A stretch of 64,000 nt of DNA from Lutibacter sp. A80 (GTDB taxonomy: Bacteria; Bacteroidota; Bacteroidia; Flavobacteriales; Flavobacteriaceae). A program made the translations under genes and the position numbers. Shown here piece by piece: positions 16,995 to 24,380 of the stretch. The stretch is taken from NCBI RefSeq assembly GCF_022429645.1, contig NZ_CP092480.1:337501-401500 (forward strand). The letters are read 5' to 3'. How positions within the stretch are numbered: the first letter of the stretch is position 1; each line of letters begins with the position of its first letter. The notes beneath the pieces are model-generated. The model searched no databases. It worked only from the letters and a program-made list of their open reading frames with translations, and had not been told where the DNA came from.

Positions 16995-17025
16995 CAAATA
17001 TACAATCCTTTTTAACTTTTGCAAA
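16995..17025 (-). promoter_or_regulatory. Promoter of tRNA-Gly (-33 TTTG, -7 TATATTTG)
   Basis: On the minus strand TTTG (17022-17025) and TATATTTG (16995-17002) are 19 bases apart, an exact fit to the Bacteroidota vegetative promoter. The -7 box ends 11 bases before the tRNA 5' end. It is the best promoter in the window. Confidence 0.8.
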
Positions 17026-17196
17026 CGTTTTTTTAAGAAAATTTAAATTTTTTTATGCTAAAAAATTTAGACTTTAAAAGTGTTCAATTCAGAATCTTCA
17101 TTTTCAATATGTTGAGTGAATTTATTGATTTTATTAAAAAATATTTAACACATAATTTTTAAAATATTATTTTTTATTTCTTTAAATAAAATATAA

Positions 17197-17230
17197 AAAC
17201 AGGCCATAATTATAAAACTATAGCCTGTTT
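17197..17230. terminator. Terminator of the small lysine-rich ORF
   Basis: AAACAGGC (17197-17204) pairs with GCCTGTTT (17223-17230); the loop has a further ATA/TAT pairing. On the minus strand it lies 40 bases after the small ORF and runs into a T-rich stretch. Confidence 0.6.
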
Positions 17231-17270
17231 GTTTAAAAAATTTAACATTAATATTAACTAGAAGTTTATT

Positions 17271-17384
17271 TTAAGCTCTAGATTTTCTTTTTTTCATTTT
17301 TTTTGCTTCTAATTTTTTTTGAATTTTTTCTTGTTTTTTCTTATTTAATTCTTCTTTTGTAAGTTTCTTTCTTAATACAGCCAT
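17271..17384 (-). CDS. 37-residue lysine-rich small protein
   Basis: An ATG at 17384 opens a frame of 37 codons beginning MAVLRKKLTKEELNKKKQE and ending KKRKSRA before TAA at 17271-17273. Over 40 percent of the residues are Lys or Arg, forming one predicted basic helix. It is followed by a good terminator and lies alone in a long gap, which argues for a real gene. The composition suggests nucleic acid or ribosome binding, but this is inference; I recognise no family. AT-rich DNA makes Lys codons common, so a chance frame cannot be excluded. Confidence 0.6.
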   Translation of the reverse strand: MAVLRKKLTKEELNKKKQEKIQKKLEAKKMKKRKSRA

Positions 17385-17584
17385 TGTATATTATTTTAAA
17401 GTTTATATAAAATTTTCAACAACTTAAACTCTATAACAATACATTATTTTAAATAACGAGTATTGCTATTCAATATATTTTAAATAAAATAGTTTTTTAT
17501 AAGATAATGTAAAGAGTTTTTCAGGCACACTCGTAATGCCTGCTTAATTCAGGAAGATAATTTTACGTTTTAAAGACATAAAAG

Positions 17585-17640
17585 AACAAAACAAACAGTA
17601 GATTACTGTTGTAGATAAGCAATAAGTATGTTTTGTTTTT
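17585..17640 (+). ncRNA. Possible small structured RNA
   Basis: An outer 9-bp stem AACAAAACA/TGTTTTGTT (17585-17593 with 17629-17637) encloses a 6-bp hairpin ACAGTA-GAT-TACTGT and is followed by TTTTT-rich sequence. It could be the 3' end of a small RNA or a terminator. The evidence is structure only. Confidence 0.25.
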
Positions 17641-17848
17641 AAAAAATACATTTTTAAAATATTAAAAGAAATAAATATTAATTTAGAAGTAAAATTAATC
17701 ATAATGTTCTAAATTACCTAATTTAGGTTTAGAGTTTATTTTTTAAATAATTATATATTTTTTTGTTATAAATTAGCTTTGTTTTATAAAGTAAATATCC
17801 TTTAAGAAATAAACATTAATTATTTTAGGTATAATATTTAATTAAAAA

Positions 17849-18283
17849 ATGATTGAAATTAAAGAAATTACAGCAAAAGAAACTTTTGAAATTAGATTGG
17901 AGGTTTTGCGAAGAAATATACCATTGCCTTATGAGTTTAAAGGAGATTTTGATCAAGATACGTTTCATCTTGGTGCATTTAAAGAAGGTAAATTAATTGC
18001 AGTTTCTAGTTTTATGAAAGCTGAAAATAATAGTTTTAAAGGAAAACAATACCAATTAAGAGGTATGGCAACTTTAAATAACTATCAAGGTTTTGGAGCT
18101 GGAAAACTTTTAATATCAAAAGCCGAAGAAATTTTAAAATCTTTACATATAAATTGTTTATGGTGTAATGCACGTGTTATTGCATTAGATTTTTATAAAA
18201 AACAAGGTTTTTTAACTTATGGTGATAAATTTGAGGTTCCTTTAATTGGGGATCATTTTGTAATGTATAAATATTTAGATTAA
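17849..18283 (+). CDS. GNAT-family N-acetyltransferase
   Basis: A 144-residue acetyltransferase. The acetyl-CoA pyrophosphate-binding motif A is YQGFGAGKLLI following LRGMATLNN, and the C-terminal NARVIALDFYKKQGF stretch is motif B with the usual tyrosine. The N-terminus (EVLRRNIPLPYEFKGDFD) matches a group of small GNATs whose substrate is not established. The next gene, an M15 peptidase, begins 2 bases after the stop, so the two are translationally coupled in one operon. Confidence 0.9.
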   Translation: MIEIKEITAKETFEIRLEVLRRNIPLPYEFKGDFDQDTFHLGAFKEGKLIAVSSFMKAENNSFKGKQYQLRGMATLNNYQGFGAGKLLISKAEEILKSLHINCLWCNARVIALDFYKKQGFLTYGDKFEVPLIGDHFVMYKYLD

Positions 18284-18285
18284 AG

Positions 18286-18999
18286 ATGCTTAGATTTTTT
18301 TTATATTGTTTTTTTGTAATGTCAAATTTTTTAGTTTTTTCTCAACAACAGTTTAGTGAAAAAGCTTTAATGGGTAGGGGAGATTTAGCTTTAGAAGGAA
18401 CCTCTTTTAAGTTACAAAAAGAAACATTAGAAGCTTTTAAAAAAATGCAAAAAGCAGCTCTCAAAGAGGGGATAAATATAAAAATTGTTTCAGGTTATAG
18501 AAGTTTTGATCGTCAAAAAAGTATTTGGAATAGAAAGTATAATTTATATACTTCTCAAGGGTTAACACCAAATGAAGCACTTCAAAAAATAATTGAATAT
18601 TCTACTATTCCTGGAACATCTCGTCACCATTGGGGAACTGATTTTGATATTATTGACGCTGCTGTTAAAGCCCCTAAAAGTCTTTTGGTTACAAGTAATT
18701 ATGAAAAAAATGGCGTATATGCTAAATTAAAAAAATGGATGGATGCACATGCGGAATCTTATGGGTTTTATTTAGTTTACACAAATAATGAAACCAGAAA
18801 AGGATTTAAATATGAACCTTGGCATTATACCTATAAACCTTTATCTTTAAATATGTTATCTGAATATTTAAAAATTAATTTATTAGCATTTTATAAAAAT
18901 ATAAACTTAGAAGGAAGTCAATATTTGACAAAAGAATTTATAAGAAATTATTCTAAAAATAATATTTTAGATATAAATAAAAATTTAATAAATAATTAA
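18286..18999 (+). CDS. M15-family D-alanyl-D-alanine carboxypeptidase (VanY-like)
   Basis: A 237-residue exported metallopeptidase that trims D-Ala from peptidoglycan stems. A signal peptide (about 1-19, FLVFSQ) precedes the VanY domain. Zinc ligands and catalytic residues are seen as His114 and Asp121 in SRHHWGTDFD, Glu177 and His180 in EPWHY; SGYRSFDRQ is the family's substrate-binding Arg region. After the domain come ~50 residues of unclassified tail rich in Asn and Lys. It forms an operon with the preceding GNAT gene. Confidence 0.92.
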   Translation: MLRFFLYCFFVMSNFLVFSQQQFSEKALMGRGDLALEGTSFKLQKETLEAFKKMQKAALKEGINIKIVSGYRSFDRQKSIWNRKYNLYTSQGLTPNEALQKIIEYSTIPGTSRHHWGTDFDIIDAAVKAPKSLLVTSNYEKNGVYAKLKKWMDAHAESYGFYLVYTNNETRKGFKYEPWHYTYKPLSLNMLSEYLKINLLAFYKNINLEGSQYLTKEFIRNYSKNNILDINKNLINN

Positions 19000-19036
19000 C
19001 ATTTAAATTATCTGCTATTCATTTAAAAAAAATAAG

Positions 19037-19044
19037 TAAATTTG
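19037..19044 (+). promoter_or_regulatory. -7 promoter element of the histidine kinase gene
   Basis: TAAATTTG fits TAnnTTTG and lies 58 bases before the ATG at 19103. Confidence 0.45.
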
Positions 19045-19102
19045 AGTCCTTATAATGTAAAACTTGAACTTATTTGTTAAAGTTTCACTATTAATATAAT
19101 AA

Positions 19103-21148
19103 ATGATAAAAAATATTACTTTTTTAATTTTAGGATTAATTGCTTTTAAAAGTAATGCAATTAATAATAGTGATATTATTTATTCAAATAAATTAGAAAA
19201 CTTTTCTAAAAAAATAACTGATTCTACTAGAATATCAAAACTTCTTGATAAAGCTAAACTGTATTATACTAAAGGAAAAATTGATTCAGCATTCAATTTT
19301 TATAACGAAGGTTTAGAATTAGCCAGAAAAAGTAATATTAAATCTCAAATAGCAGAATACCTTTTTAATATAGCAACGTATTACCAAGATCTGTATCAGT
19401 ATGCTTTAGCTATTGAATACTATGAAAGAGCATTAATACATTTTGAAGATTTAAACCAAATAAAAAAAGTTGCAGAAATTAAAAAACAGATTGGTGATAA
19501 TTATTCATATTTAACTGAAGAGGATAAAGCTATTGATTACTATTTTAAGTCTCTAATCCATTATCGTGAATTAAAAGATCAAGATGGTGTTGCAGATAAT
19601 TATATTGGTATAGGTAATTTATATTATGGTAATGAGCACTATGATTTTGCCGAAAGGTATTATAACGATGCTTTAGAAATTTTCACAAGTCTAAAAGATA
19701 CATTGGGTATTGCAACTAGTTATACAAATCTTGCAAATGCTACAATAGATGCAGATATAAACTCTAATGGTGTAGATTATTATTTTAAATCTATTGATTT
19801 ACAAGAAGCTCTTAAAGATTATGAAGGCGTTGCAATTAATTTCAATAATATTGGAGATTATTATATGACGTTAAATATGTATGATGAGGCTAAATTTTAT
19901 CTTAATAAAGCATTAGAAAAAGCCATTCAATTAAATACAGATAAATATTTATTTGCATTAATATATTTAAACCTTTCAGATTTAGAAAGCACTGTTAAAA
20001 ATTATGATAAAGCAATTTATTATGGCAATAAAAGCCTTGAGTTTTGCGATAAATTAGGGTTACAGGACTTTAAAATGTATAATTTAAAAAATCTATCTAC
20101 TGTTTATGAAAACATTGGGAACAGATCTAAAGCTTTAAACTATTTAAAGGAATATATTGCATTAAATGATACTATTATTAAAACAAATAAACGTAAGAAA
20201 ATAATATTATTCACTGCTTTAAATAAACTAGAAGAATCTAATTTCAAAATTAATGAGCTTTCAATAAAAAATGAGAATGAGAAAAAGATAATGTACTTTT
20301 TAGTAATTGCAATAATTATTTTTGGGTTATTAGTAATTATATTGATTTTACAGCAAACATCTAAAAAGAAAGCATATAATTTATTAGAGTTTAAAAATTA
20401 TCAAATAAGTAGAATGCATAAAGAAATTAAATTGCAAACTAATAATTTAAAATTATTAAATGATACTAAGGATAAAATTTTCTCAATTATAGCTCACGAT
20501 TTAAAAAATCCATTTAATTCAATTATAGGTTTTACAGAGCTTTTAATTGAAAATATTGCTGTTTATGATGAGGAAAAGCAACTTAAATTTTTAAAAATTG
20601 TTAAGGGGTCAACAACAAAAGCATCAGATTTATTAAACAATTTACTAATTTGGGCAAACTCACAGTCTGGAACTATAAATTTTAACCCAGTTAAAATTGA
20701 ATTGATAAAACAAGTATCAGATGTAATATCTTTAGTGGAAATTCAGGCAATAAATAAAGAAATTAGTATTTTTAATAATGTTTATCATAATTTATATATC
20801 AATGCCGATGTAAATATGCTAAATACAATTCTTAGAAATTTATTATCTAATTCAATTAAATTTACTAAACCTGGAGGTGAAATTTATATGAGTTCTATTA
20901 TTGAAAAAACTACAGTTACAATAGTTATAAAAGATAATGGAATTGGAATGTCACAAGAAACAATCGATAACTTATTTTCCATAGATAATAAAACAAGTAG
21001 TATTGGAACAGCAAACGAGCAAGGTTCTGGACTAGGTTTAATACTTTGTAAAGATTTTGTAGAAAAGCATGGAGGTAAAATTTGGGCAGAAAGCACCTTA
21101 AATACAGGAAGTATGTTTATGTTTTCAATGCCTATTTATCAAGATTAA
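19103..21148 (+). CDS. TPR-containing sensor histidine kinase
   Basis: A 681-residue membrane sensor kinase. Signal peptide about 1-19, then six or so tetratricopeptide repeats in the periplasm (about 40-370, e.g. AIEYYERAL, AERYYNDALEIF, ALNYLKEYIAL), one membrane helix at about 397-417, a short coiled coil and the kinase. HisKA has the phosphorylated His465 in IIAHDLKNPFNSI; HATPase_c has N box NTILRNLLSNSIKFT, G1 DNGIGMS and G2 GSGLGLIL. There is no receiver or DNA-binding domain, and no response regulator gene is nearby, so it is an orphan. Such TPR kinases are common in Bacteroidota; the ligand is unknown. Confidence 0.93.
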   Translation: MIKNITFLILGLIAFKSNAINNSDIIYSNKLENFSKKITDSTRISKLLDKAKLYYTKGKIDSAFNFYNEGLELARKSNIKSQIAEYLFNIATYYQDLYQYALAIEYYERALIHFEDLNQIKKVAEIKKQIGDNYSYLTEEDKAIDYYFKSLIHYRELKDQDGVADNYIGIGNLYYGNEHYDFAERYYNDALEIFTSLKDTLGIATSYTNLANATIDADINSNGVDYYFKSIDLQEALKDYEGVAINFNNIGDYYMTLNMYDEAKFYLNKALEKAIQLNTDKYLFALIYLNLSDLESTVKNYDKAIYYGNKSLEFCDKLGLQDFKMYNLKNLSTVYENIGNRSKALNYLKEYIALNDTIIKTNKRKKIILFTALNKLEESNFKINELSIKNENEKKIMYFLVIAIIIFGLLVIILILQQTSKKKAYNLLEFKNYQISRMHKEIKLQTNNLKLLNDTKDKIFSIIAHDLKNPFNSIIGFTELLIENIAVYDEEKQLKFLKIVKGSTTKASDLLNNLLIWANSQSGTINFNPVKIELIKQVSDVISLVEIQAINKEISIFNNVYHNLYINADVNMLNTILRNLLSNSIKFTKPGGEIYMSSIIEKTTVTIVIKDNGIGMSQETIDNLFSIDNKTSSIGTANEQGSGLGLILCKDFVEKHGGKIWAESTLNTGSMFMFSMPIYQD

Positions 21149-21260
21149 TTTTTTAAAACTTTAAGTGTTTTATGCTATTTATTAGCAAGTAAAAAAAACG
21201 GATAAGATTCTGTTTTATGTAAACTCTTTTTGTACATTGAAATTTCTAAATAAATCAAAA

Positions 21261-21935
21261 ATGACTTCTATAGAAAAATCAACATTTGACTTTTTAAAAG
21301 CTCTTAAAGTAAATAATAATCGCGAATGGTTTACAGAAAATAAACCACAGTTTCAAATTGAACAGCAAAAAGTTAAAGAATGCTACCAAGTTTTAATGGA
21401 ACGCTTAAAAATTCATGACACAATAGATAGATTTAAGTTTTTTAGAATTTATAGAGATGTACGCTTTTCTAAAGATAAAACACCTTATAAAACGCATTTC
21501 TCTGGTTCATTTTCTAGAGCAACTAAAAAATTAAGAGGAGGTTATTATCTACAAATAAGTCCTGGAGGGAGTTTTTTAGCAGGTGGATTTTGGGAACCAA
21601 ATAAAGAAGATTTATTGCGAATTAGAAAAGAATTTGAAATGGATACTACCGAAATTCGCGCTATAATAAACAATAAAACATTTATAAAGCATTTTAAAAA
21701 ACTAGAAGGTACAGCTTTAAAAACAGCTCCTAGAGGGTTTGATAAAGAGCATCCCGATATAGATTTAATACGAATGAAACAGTTTATTGTTACTAGAAAT
21801 TTTACAGATAAAGAAGTTTTAGCTTCTAATTTTTTAGATGAAGTTGATAGTAGTTTTAAAGCAATGCGACCGTATTTTAATTATATGAGTGAAATACTTA
21901 CAACAGATTTAAATGGAGAATCTATTATAGATTAA
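21261..21935 (+). CDS. DUF2461 family protein
   Basis: A 224-residue cytosolic protein of the DUF2461 (TIGR02453) family. It opens with STFDFLKALKVNNNREWF and has the family marks FFRIYRDVRFSKDKTPYKTH and GGYYLQISPGGSFLAGGFW, followed by LKTAPRGFDKEHPDIDLI. The function of the family is unknown. The start is placed at ATG 21261; an in-frame TTG at 21237 would add eight residues that lie outside the family pattern. It precedes lplA by 40 bases with a promoter in between. Confidence 0.92.
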   Translation: MTSIEKSTFDFLKALKVNNNREWFTENKPQFQIEQQKVKECYQVLMERLKIHDTIDRFKFFRIYRDVRFSKDKTPYKTHFSGSFSRATKKLRGGYYLQISPGGSFLAGGFWEPNKEDLLRIRKEFEMDTTEIRAIINNKTFIKHFKKLEGTALKTAPRGFDKEHPDIDLIRMKQFIVTRNFTDKEVLASNFLDEVDSSFKAMRPYFNYMSEILTTDLNGESIID

Positions 21936-21942
21936 AATTCTT

Positions 21943-21950
21943 TATATTTG
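21943..21950 (+). promoter_or_regulatory. -7 promoter element of lplA
   Basis: TATATTTG fits TAnnTTTG, 25 bases before the lplA ATG. Confidence 0.5.
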
Positions 21951-21975
21951 CTTACTACAAAATTAAACAAATTCT

Positions 21976-22974
21976 ATGATTTTTATAGATAATGAAGGGC
22001 GTACAGATCCTAAATTAAATTTAGCTTTAGAAGAATATGCATTAAGAAATTTTGATGCTTCCACAGATTATTTATTGTTTTATATCAATAAACCGTCTAT
22101 AATTATTGGACGTAATCAAAATACTTTAGAAGAAATTAACCAAGAGTATATAGAAGCAAATAATATTGAGGTTGTTAGGCGTATTTCAGGTGGTGGTGCA
22201 GTGTATCATGATTTGGGTAATTTAAATTTTAGCTTTATAACAAATCATGATGGTAAAAGCATTAGTAATTTTAAAAAGTTTACCGCTCCAGTAATACGTG
22301 TTTTAAACAATATGGGAGTTAATGCCGAGTTAAAAGGGCGTAATGATATATTGGTAGATGAAAAGAAAATTTCTGGTACTGCTCAGTTTTCTACAGGAAA
22401 AAGAATGATAAGTCATGGTACTTTATTATTCGATACCGATATGGGTGAAGTTAGTAAGGCGCTTCAAGTAAAAATGAGTAAAATTCAGTCTAAAGGTCAT
22501 AAATCTGTTAGAAGTCGTGTTGCAAATATTAGTGAGTTTTTAAAAACTCCTATTACAATGGATGATTTTAAACAGCAATTACTTAATGGATTGTTTGAAG
22601 CACGTGAACATTTTGAAATACATAAGTTAACTGAAGCTGAATGGAAAGCTGTACATCAATTAAAATCGGAAAAATATGATTTATGGGAATGGAATTATGG
22701 ACGTTCACCTAAATTTAATATACAGCGCAGCAAACGTTTTGCTATAGGTGAAATAGACCTGCGTATTTTTGTTGAAAAAGGACTTATTTCTGAGTTTAAA
22801 GTATTTGGAGATTTCTTTGGAAGACAACCAATTTCAGATCTTGAAAACTTGTTAATTAGTGTTCCATACGATAAAAATGAAATTTCTAAAAAGCTTGAAG
22901 AAGTAGTTATAGAAAATTATTTTGGGAAATTAGAAAAATTAGATTTTATAAATCTTGTTTATGGTAATGATTAA
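21976..22974 (+). CDS. lplA: Lipoate--protein ligase A
   Basis: A 332-residue ligase that attaches salvaged lipoate to the E2 subunits of 2-oxoacid dehydrogenases and to GcvH. The catalytic domain (about 1-245) shows IIIGRNQNTLEEIN, RRISGGGAVYHDLGNLNF and GRNDILVDEKKISGTAQ, where the Lys of the K-x-SGTA motif holds lipoyl-AMP. The C-terminal ~85 residues are the small lipoate ligase accessory domain. Both are present, so it should work with free lipoate. It appears to be transcribed alone from the -7 box at 21943. Confidence 0.95.
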   Translation: MIFIDNEGRTDPKLNLALEEYALRNFDASTDYLLFYINKPSIIIGRNQNTLEEINQEYIEANNIEVVRRISGGGAVYHDLGNLNFSFITNHDGKSISNFKKFTAPVIRVLNNMGVNAELKGRNDILVDEKKISGTAQFSTGKRMISHGTLLFDTDMGEVSKALQVKMSKIQSKGHKSVRSRVANISEFLKTPITMDDFKQQLLNGLFEAREHFEIHKLTEAEWKAVHQLKSEKYDLWEWNYGRSPKFNIQRSKRFAIGEIDLRIFVEKGLISEFKVFGDFFGRQPISDLENLLISVPYDKNEISKKLEEVVIENYFGKLEKLDFINLVYGND

Positions 22975-23006
22975 TTAGTATTAAGTTTTAAAAAACATAA
23001 AACGAG

Positions 23007-23036
23007 AAAAAGGCAATGAAAAAATCATCGCCTTTA
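23007..23036. terminator. Terminator between lplA and the convergent methyltransferase gene
   Basis: AAAGGCAATGA and TCATCGCCTTT form an 11-base stem with one mismatch around an A-rich loop (23009-23035). A T-run follows on the minus strand (complement of the As at 23005-23011), so it mainly suits the minus-strand gene. Confidence 0.6.
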
Positions 23037-23077
23037 ACTTATTAAGTTGTGTAAACTTTATTTTAGCTAGTTGAATA

Positions 23078-24286
23078 TTAACTATTTCTTTCTAATAATG
23101 CCATATAAAATCCATCGTAACCTGTTTTAAAAGGTGAAACTTTATGGTCTTTTATAATTGTAAAGTTAGGATTGTTTTTAAGGAATTTTTTAACTTGAAG
23201 TTCGTTTTCCGAAGGTAAAATAGAACAAGTAGCATACACTAATTTTCCATTAACTTTTACCAATTTCGAATAATTTTCTAGTATTTCAGCTTGAGTTTTA
23301 ATAATATTTTCAACAAACTCTTGTTCTAATTTCCATTTGCTATCTGGATTTCTTCTTAAAACACCAATTCCACTACAAGGTGCATCAATAAGCACTCTGT
23401 CTGCAGTACCTTTCATTTTCTTAAACACTTTGGTAGTGTCTAATACTTTGGTTGTAACATTATGTACTCCAGCTCTACGTGTTCTAATTTTTAATTTTTT
23501 TAATTTACTTTCATAAATATCAGTTGCAATAATCTGACCTTTATTTTCCATTAAAGCTGCTAAATGTAAGGTTTTTCCTCCAGCTCCAGCACAAGTATCA
23601 ATTACTTTCATTCCTGGTTTTACGCCTAAATATGCAGCAACTAATTGAGAAGAAGCATCTTGTACTTCAAACAAGCCATCTTTAAAACAATCTGTTCTAA
23701 AAACATTGGCGCGTTCTACCAATTTTAAAGCATCTGGATAACCATCAATAAATGTAGTAGCAATACCTTCATCAGCTAATTTTTTTCTTAAAGAAGCTTT
23801 GTTCGTTCTTAAGGTATTTGTACGTAAAATAACTTCGGCTTGTATGTTTAAAGACGCAATTTCTTTTGTCCAATGTTTTTCACCTAACTCTTTTACACCT
23901 AATTCATCTAACCAATCTGGAATAGATTCTTTAAATACTCTAACTTTTTGAAGTTCATCAAATTTACCTTTAATTCTTCTTTCTGGAACACCTTGTAACT
24001 GGTTCCAATCTGGTAATTTGTAACCTTTTAAGATTGCAAAAACAGCAAAGTTTTTCCAAACATTTTCTGTTGAATAATGAGACTTTGTTCCAGCAATTTC
24101 ATTGTATAATCGCTTCCAACGCACCATTTCGTAAATAGTTTCTGCAACAAATTTTCGATCTCTTGCACCCCAACGCGCATCTCTTTTTAGTGCTTTTTGC
24201 ACTACTTTATCGGCATATTCACCTTCATTAAAAATAAGTTTTATTGAATCTATTACGGTAAACACTAAATTTCTATGTAATCTCAT
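23078..24286 (-). CDS. RsmB/NOP-type RNA (cytosine-5) methyltransferase
   Basis: A 402-residue SAM-dependent enzyme of the RsmB/NSUN group that makes 5-methylcytosine in rRNA. An N-terminal NusB-like helical part (about 1-150) precedes the Rossmann domain with SAM motif DTCAGAGGKTLHLAAL. The two cysteines of the mechanism lie in DAPCSGIG (motif IV) and YATCSILPSEN (motif VI). I start it at ATG 24286 (MRLHRNLVFTVIDSI); a longer frame from 24388 runs through its promoter, TATATTTG at 24305-24312, so it cannot be translated. It is divergent from recG. The exact rRNA position is not known. Confidence 0.92.
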   Translation of the reverse strand: MRLHRNLVFTVIDSIKLIFNEGEYADKVVQKALKRDARWGARDRKFVAETIYEMVRWKRLYNEIAGTKSHYSTENVWKNFAVFAILKGYKLPDWNQLQGVPERRIKGKFDELQKVRVFKESIPDWLDELGVKELGEKHWTKEIASLNIQAEVILRTNTLRTNKASLRKKLADEGIATTFIDGYPDALKLVERANVFRTDCFKDGLFEVQDASSQLVAAYLGVKPGMKVIDTCAGAGGKTLHLAALMENKGQIIATDIYESKLKKLKIRTRRAGVHNVTTKVLDTTKVFKKMKGTADRVLIDAPCSGIGVLRRNPDSKWKLEQEFVENIIKTQAEILENYSKLVKVNGKLVYATCSILPSENELQVKKFLKNNPNFTIIKDHKVSPFKTGYDGFYMALLERNS

Positions 24287-24304
24287 ATGTAAAAAATAAG
24301 TCTG

Positions 24305-24312
24305 CAAATATA
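24305..24312 (-). promoter_or_regulatory. -7 promoter element of the RsmB-type gene
   Basis: TATATTTG on the minus strand, 18 bases before the ATG at 24286. It decides the start by excluding upstream start codons. Confidence 0.55.
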
Positions 24313-24332
24313 CGAAATTAGATGATAAGATA

Positions 24333-24363
24333 TTGTTAATTGCTACTTGAATTATTATCTTCG
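24333..24363 (+). promoter_or_regulatory. Probable recG promoter
   Basis: TTG (24333-24335), 20 bases, then TATCTTCG (24356-24363), one base off TAnnTTTG, 17 bases before the recG ATG. Confidence 0.45.
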
Positions 24364-24380
24364 TCTTTTTTACAAAAAGA

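Larger units (their letters stand above)
17026..17848. other. Long gap with one tiny gene and hairpins
   Basis: About 820 AT-rich bases hold only one credible reading frame, the 37-codon ORF at 17271-17384, and its terminator (17197-17230). Between 17520 and 17640 there are several hairpins: CAGGCA/TGCCTG (17522-17542), ACAGTA/TACTGT (17595-17609) enclosed by AACAAAACA/TGTTTTGTT (17585-17593 with 17629-17637), then a T-run. I match none of these to a known RNA family. The last ~200 bases before 17849 look like plain AT-rich leader. Confidence 0.5.

Noticed and set aside
16697-17005. Minus-strand frame of 102 codons spanning tRNA-Gly and the rhomboid end
   Set aside because: It reads through the tRNA and terminator; part of its translation is the well known false peptide that tRNA genes give.
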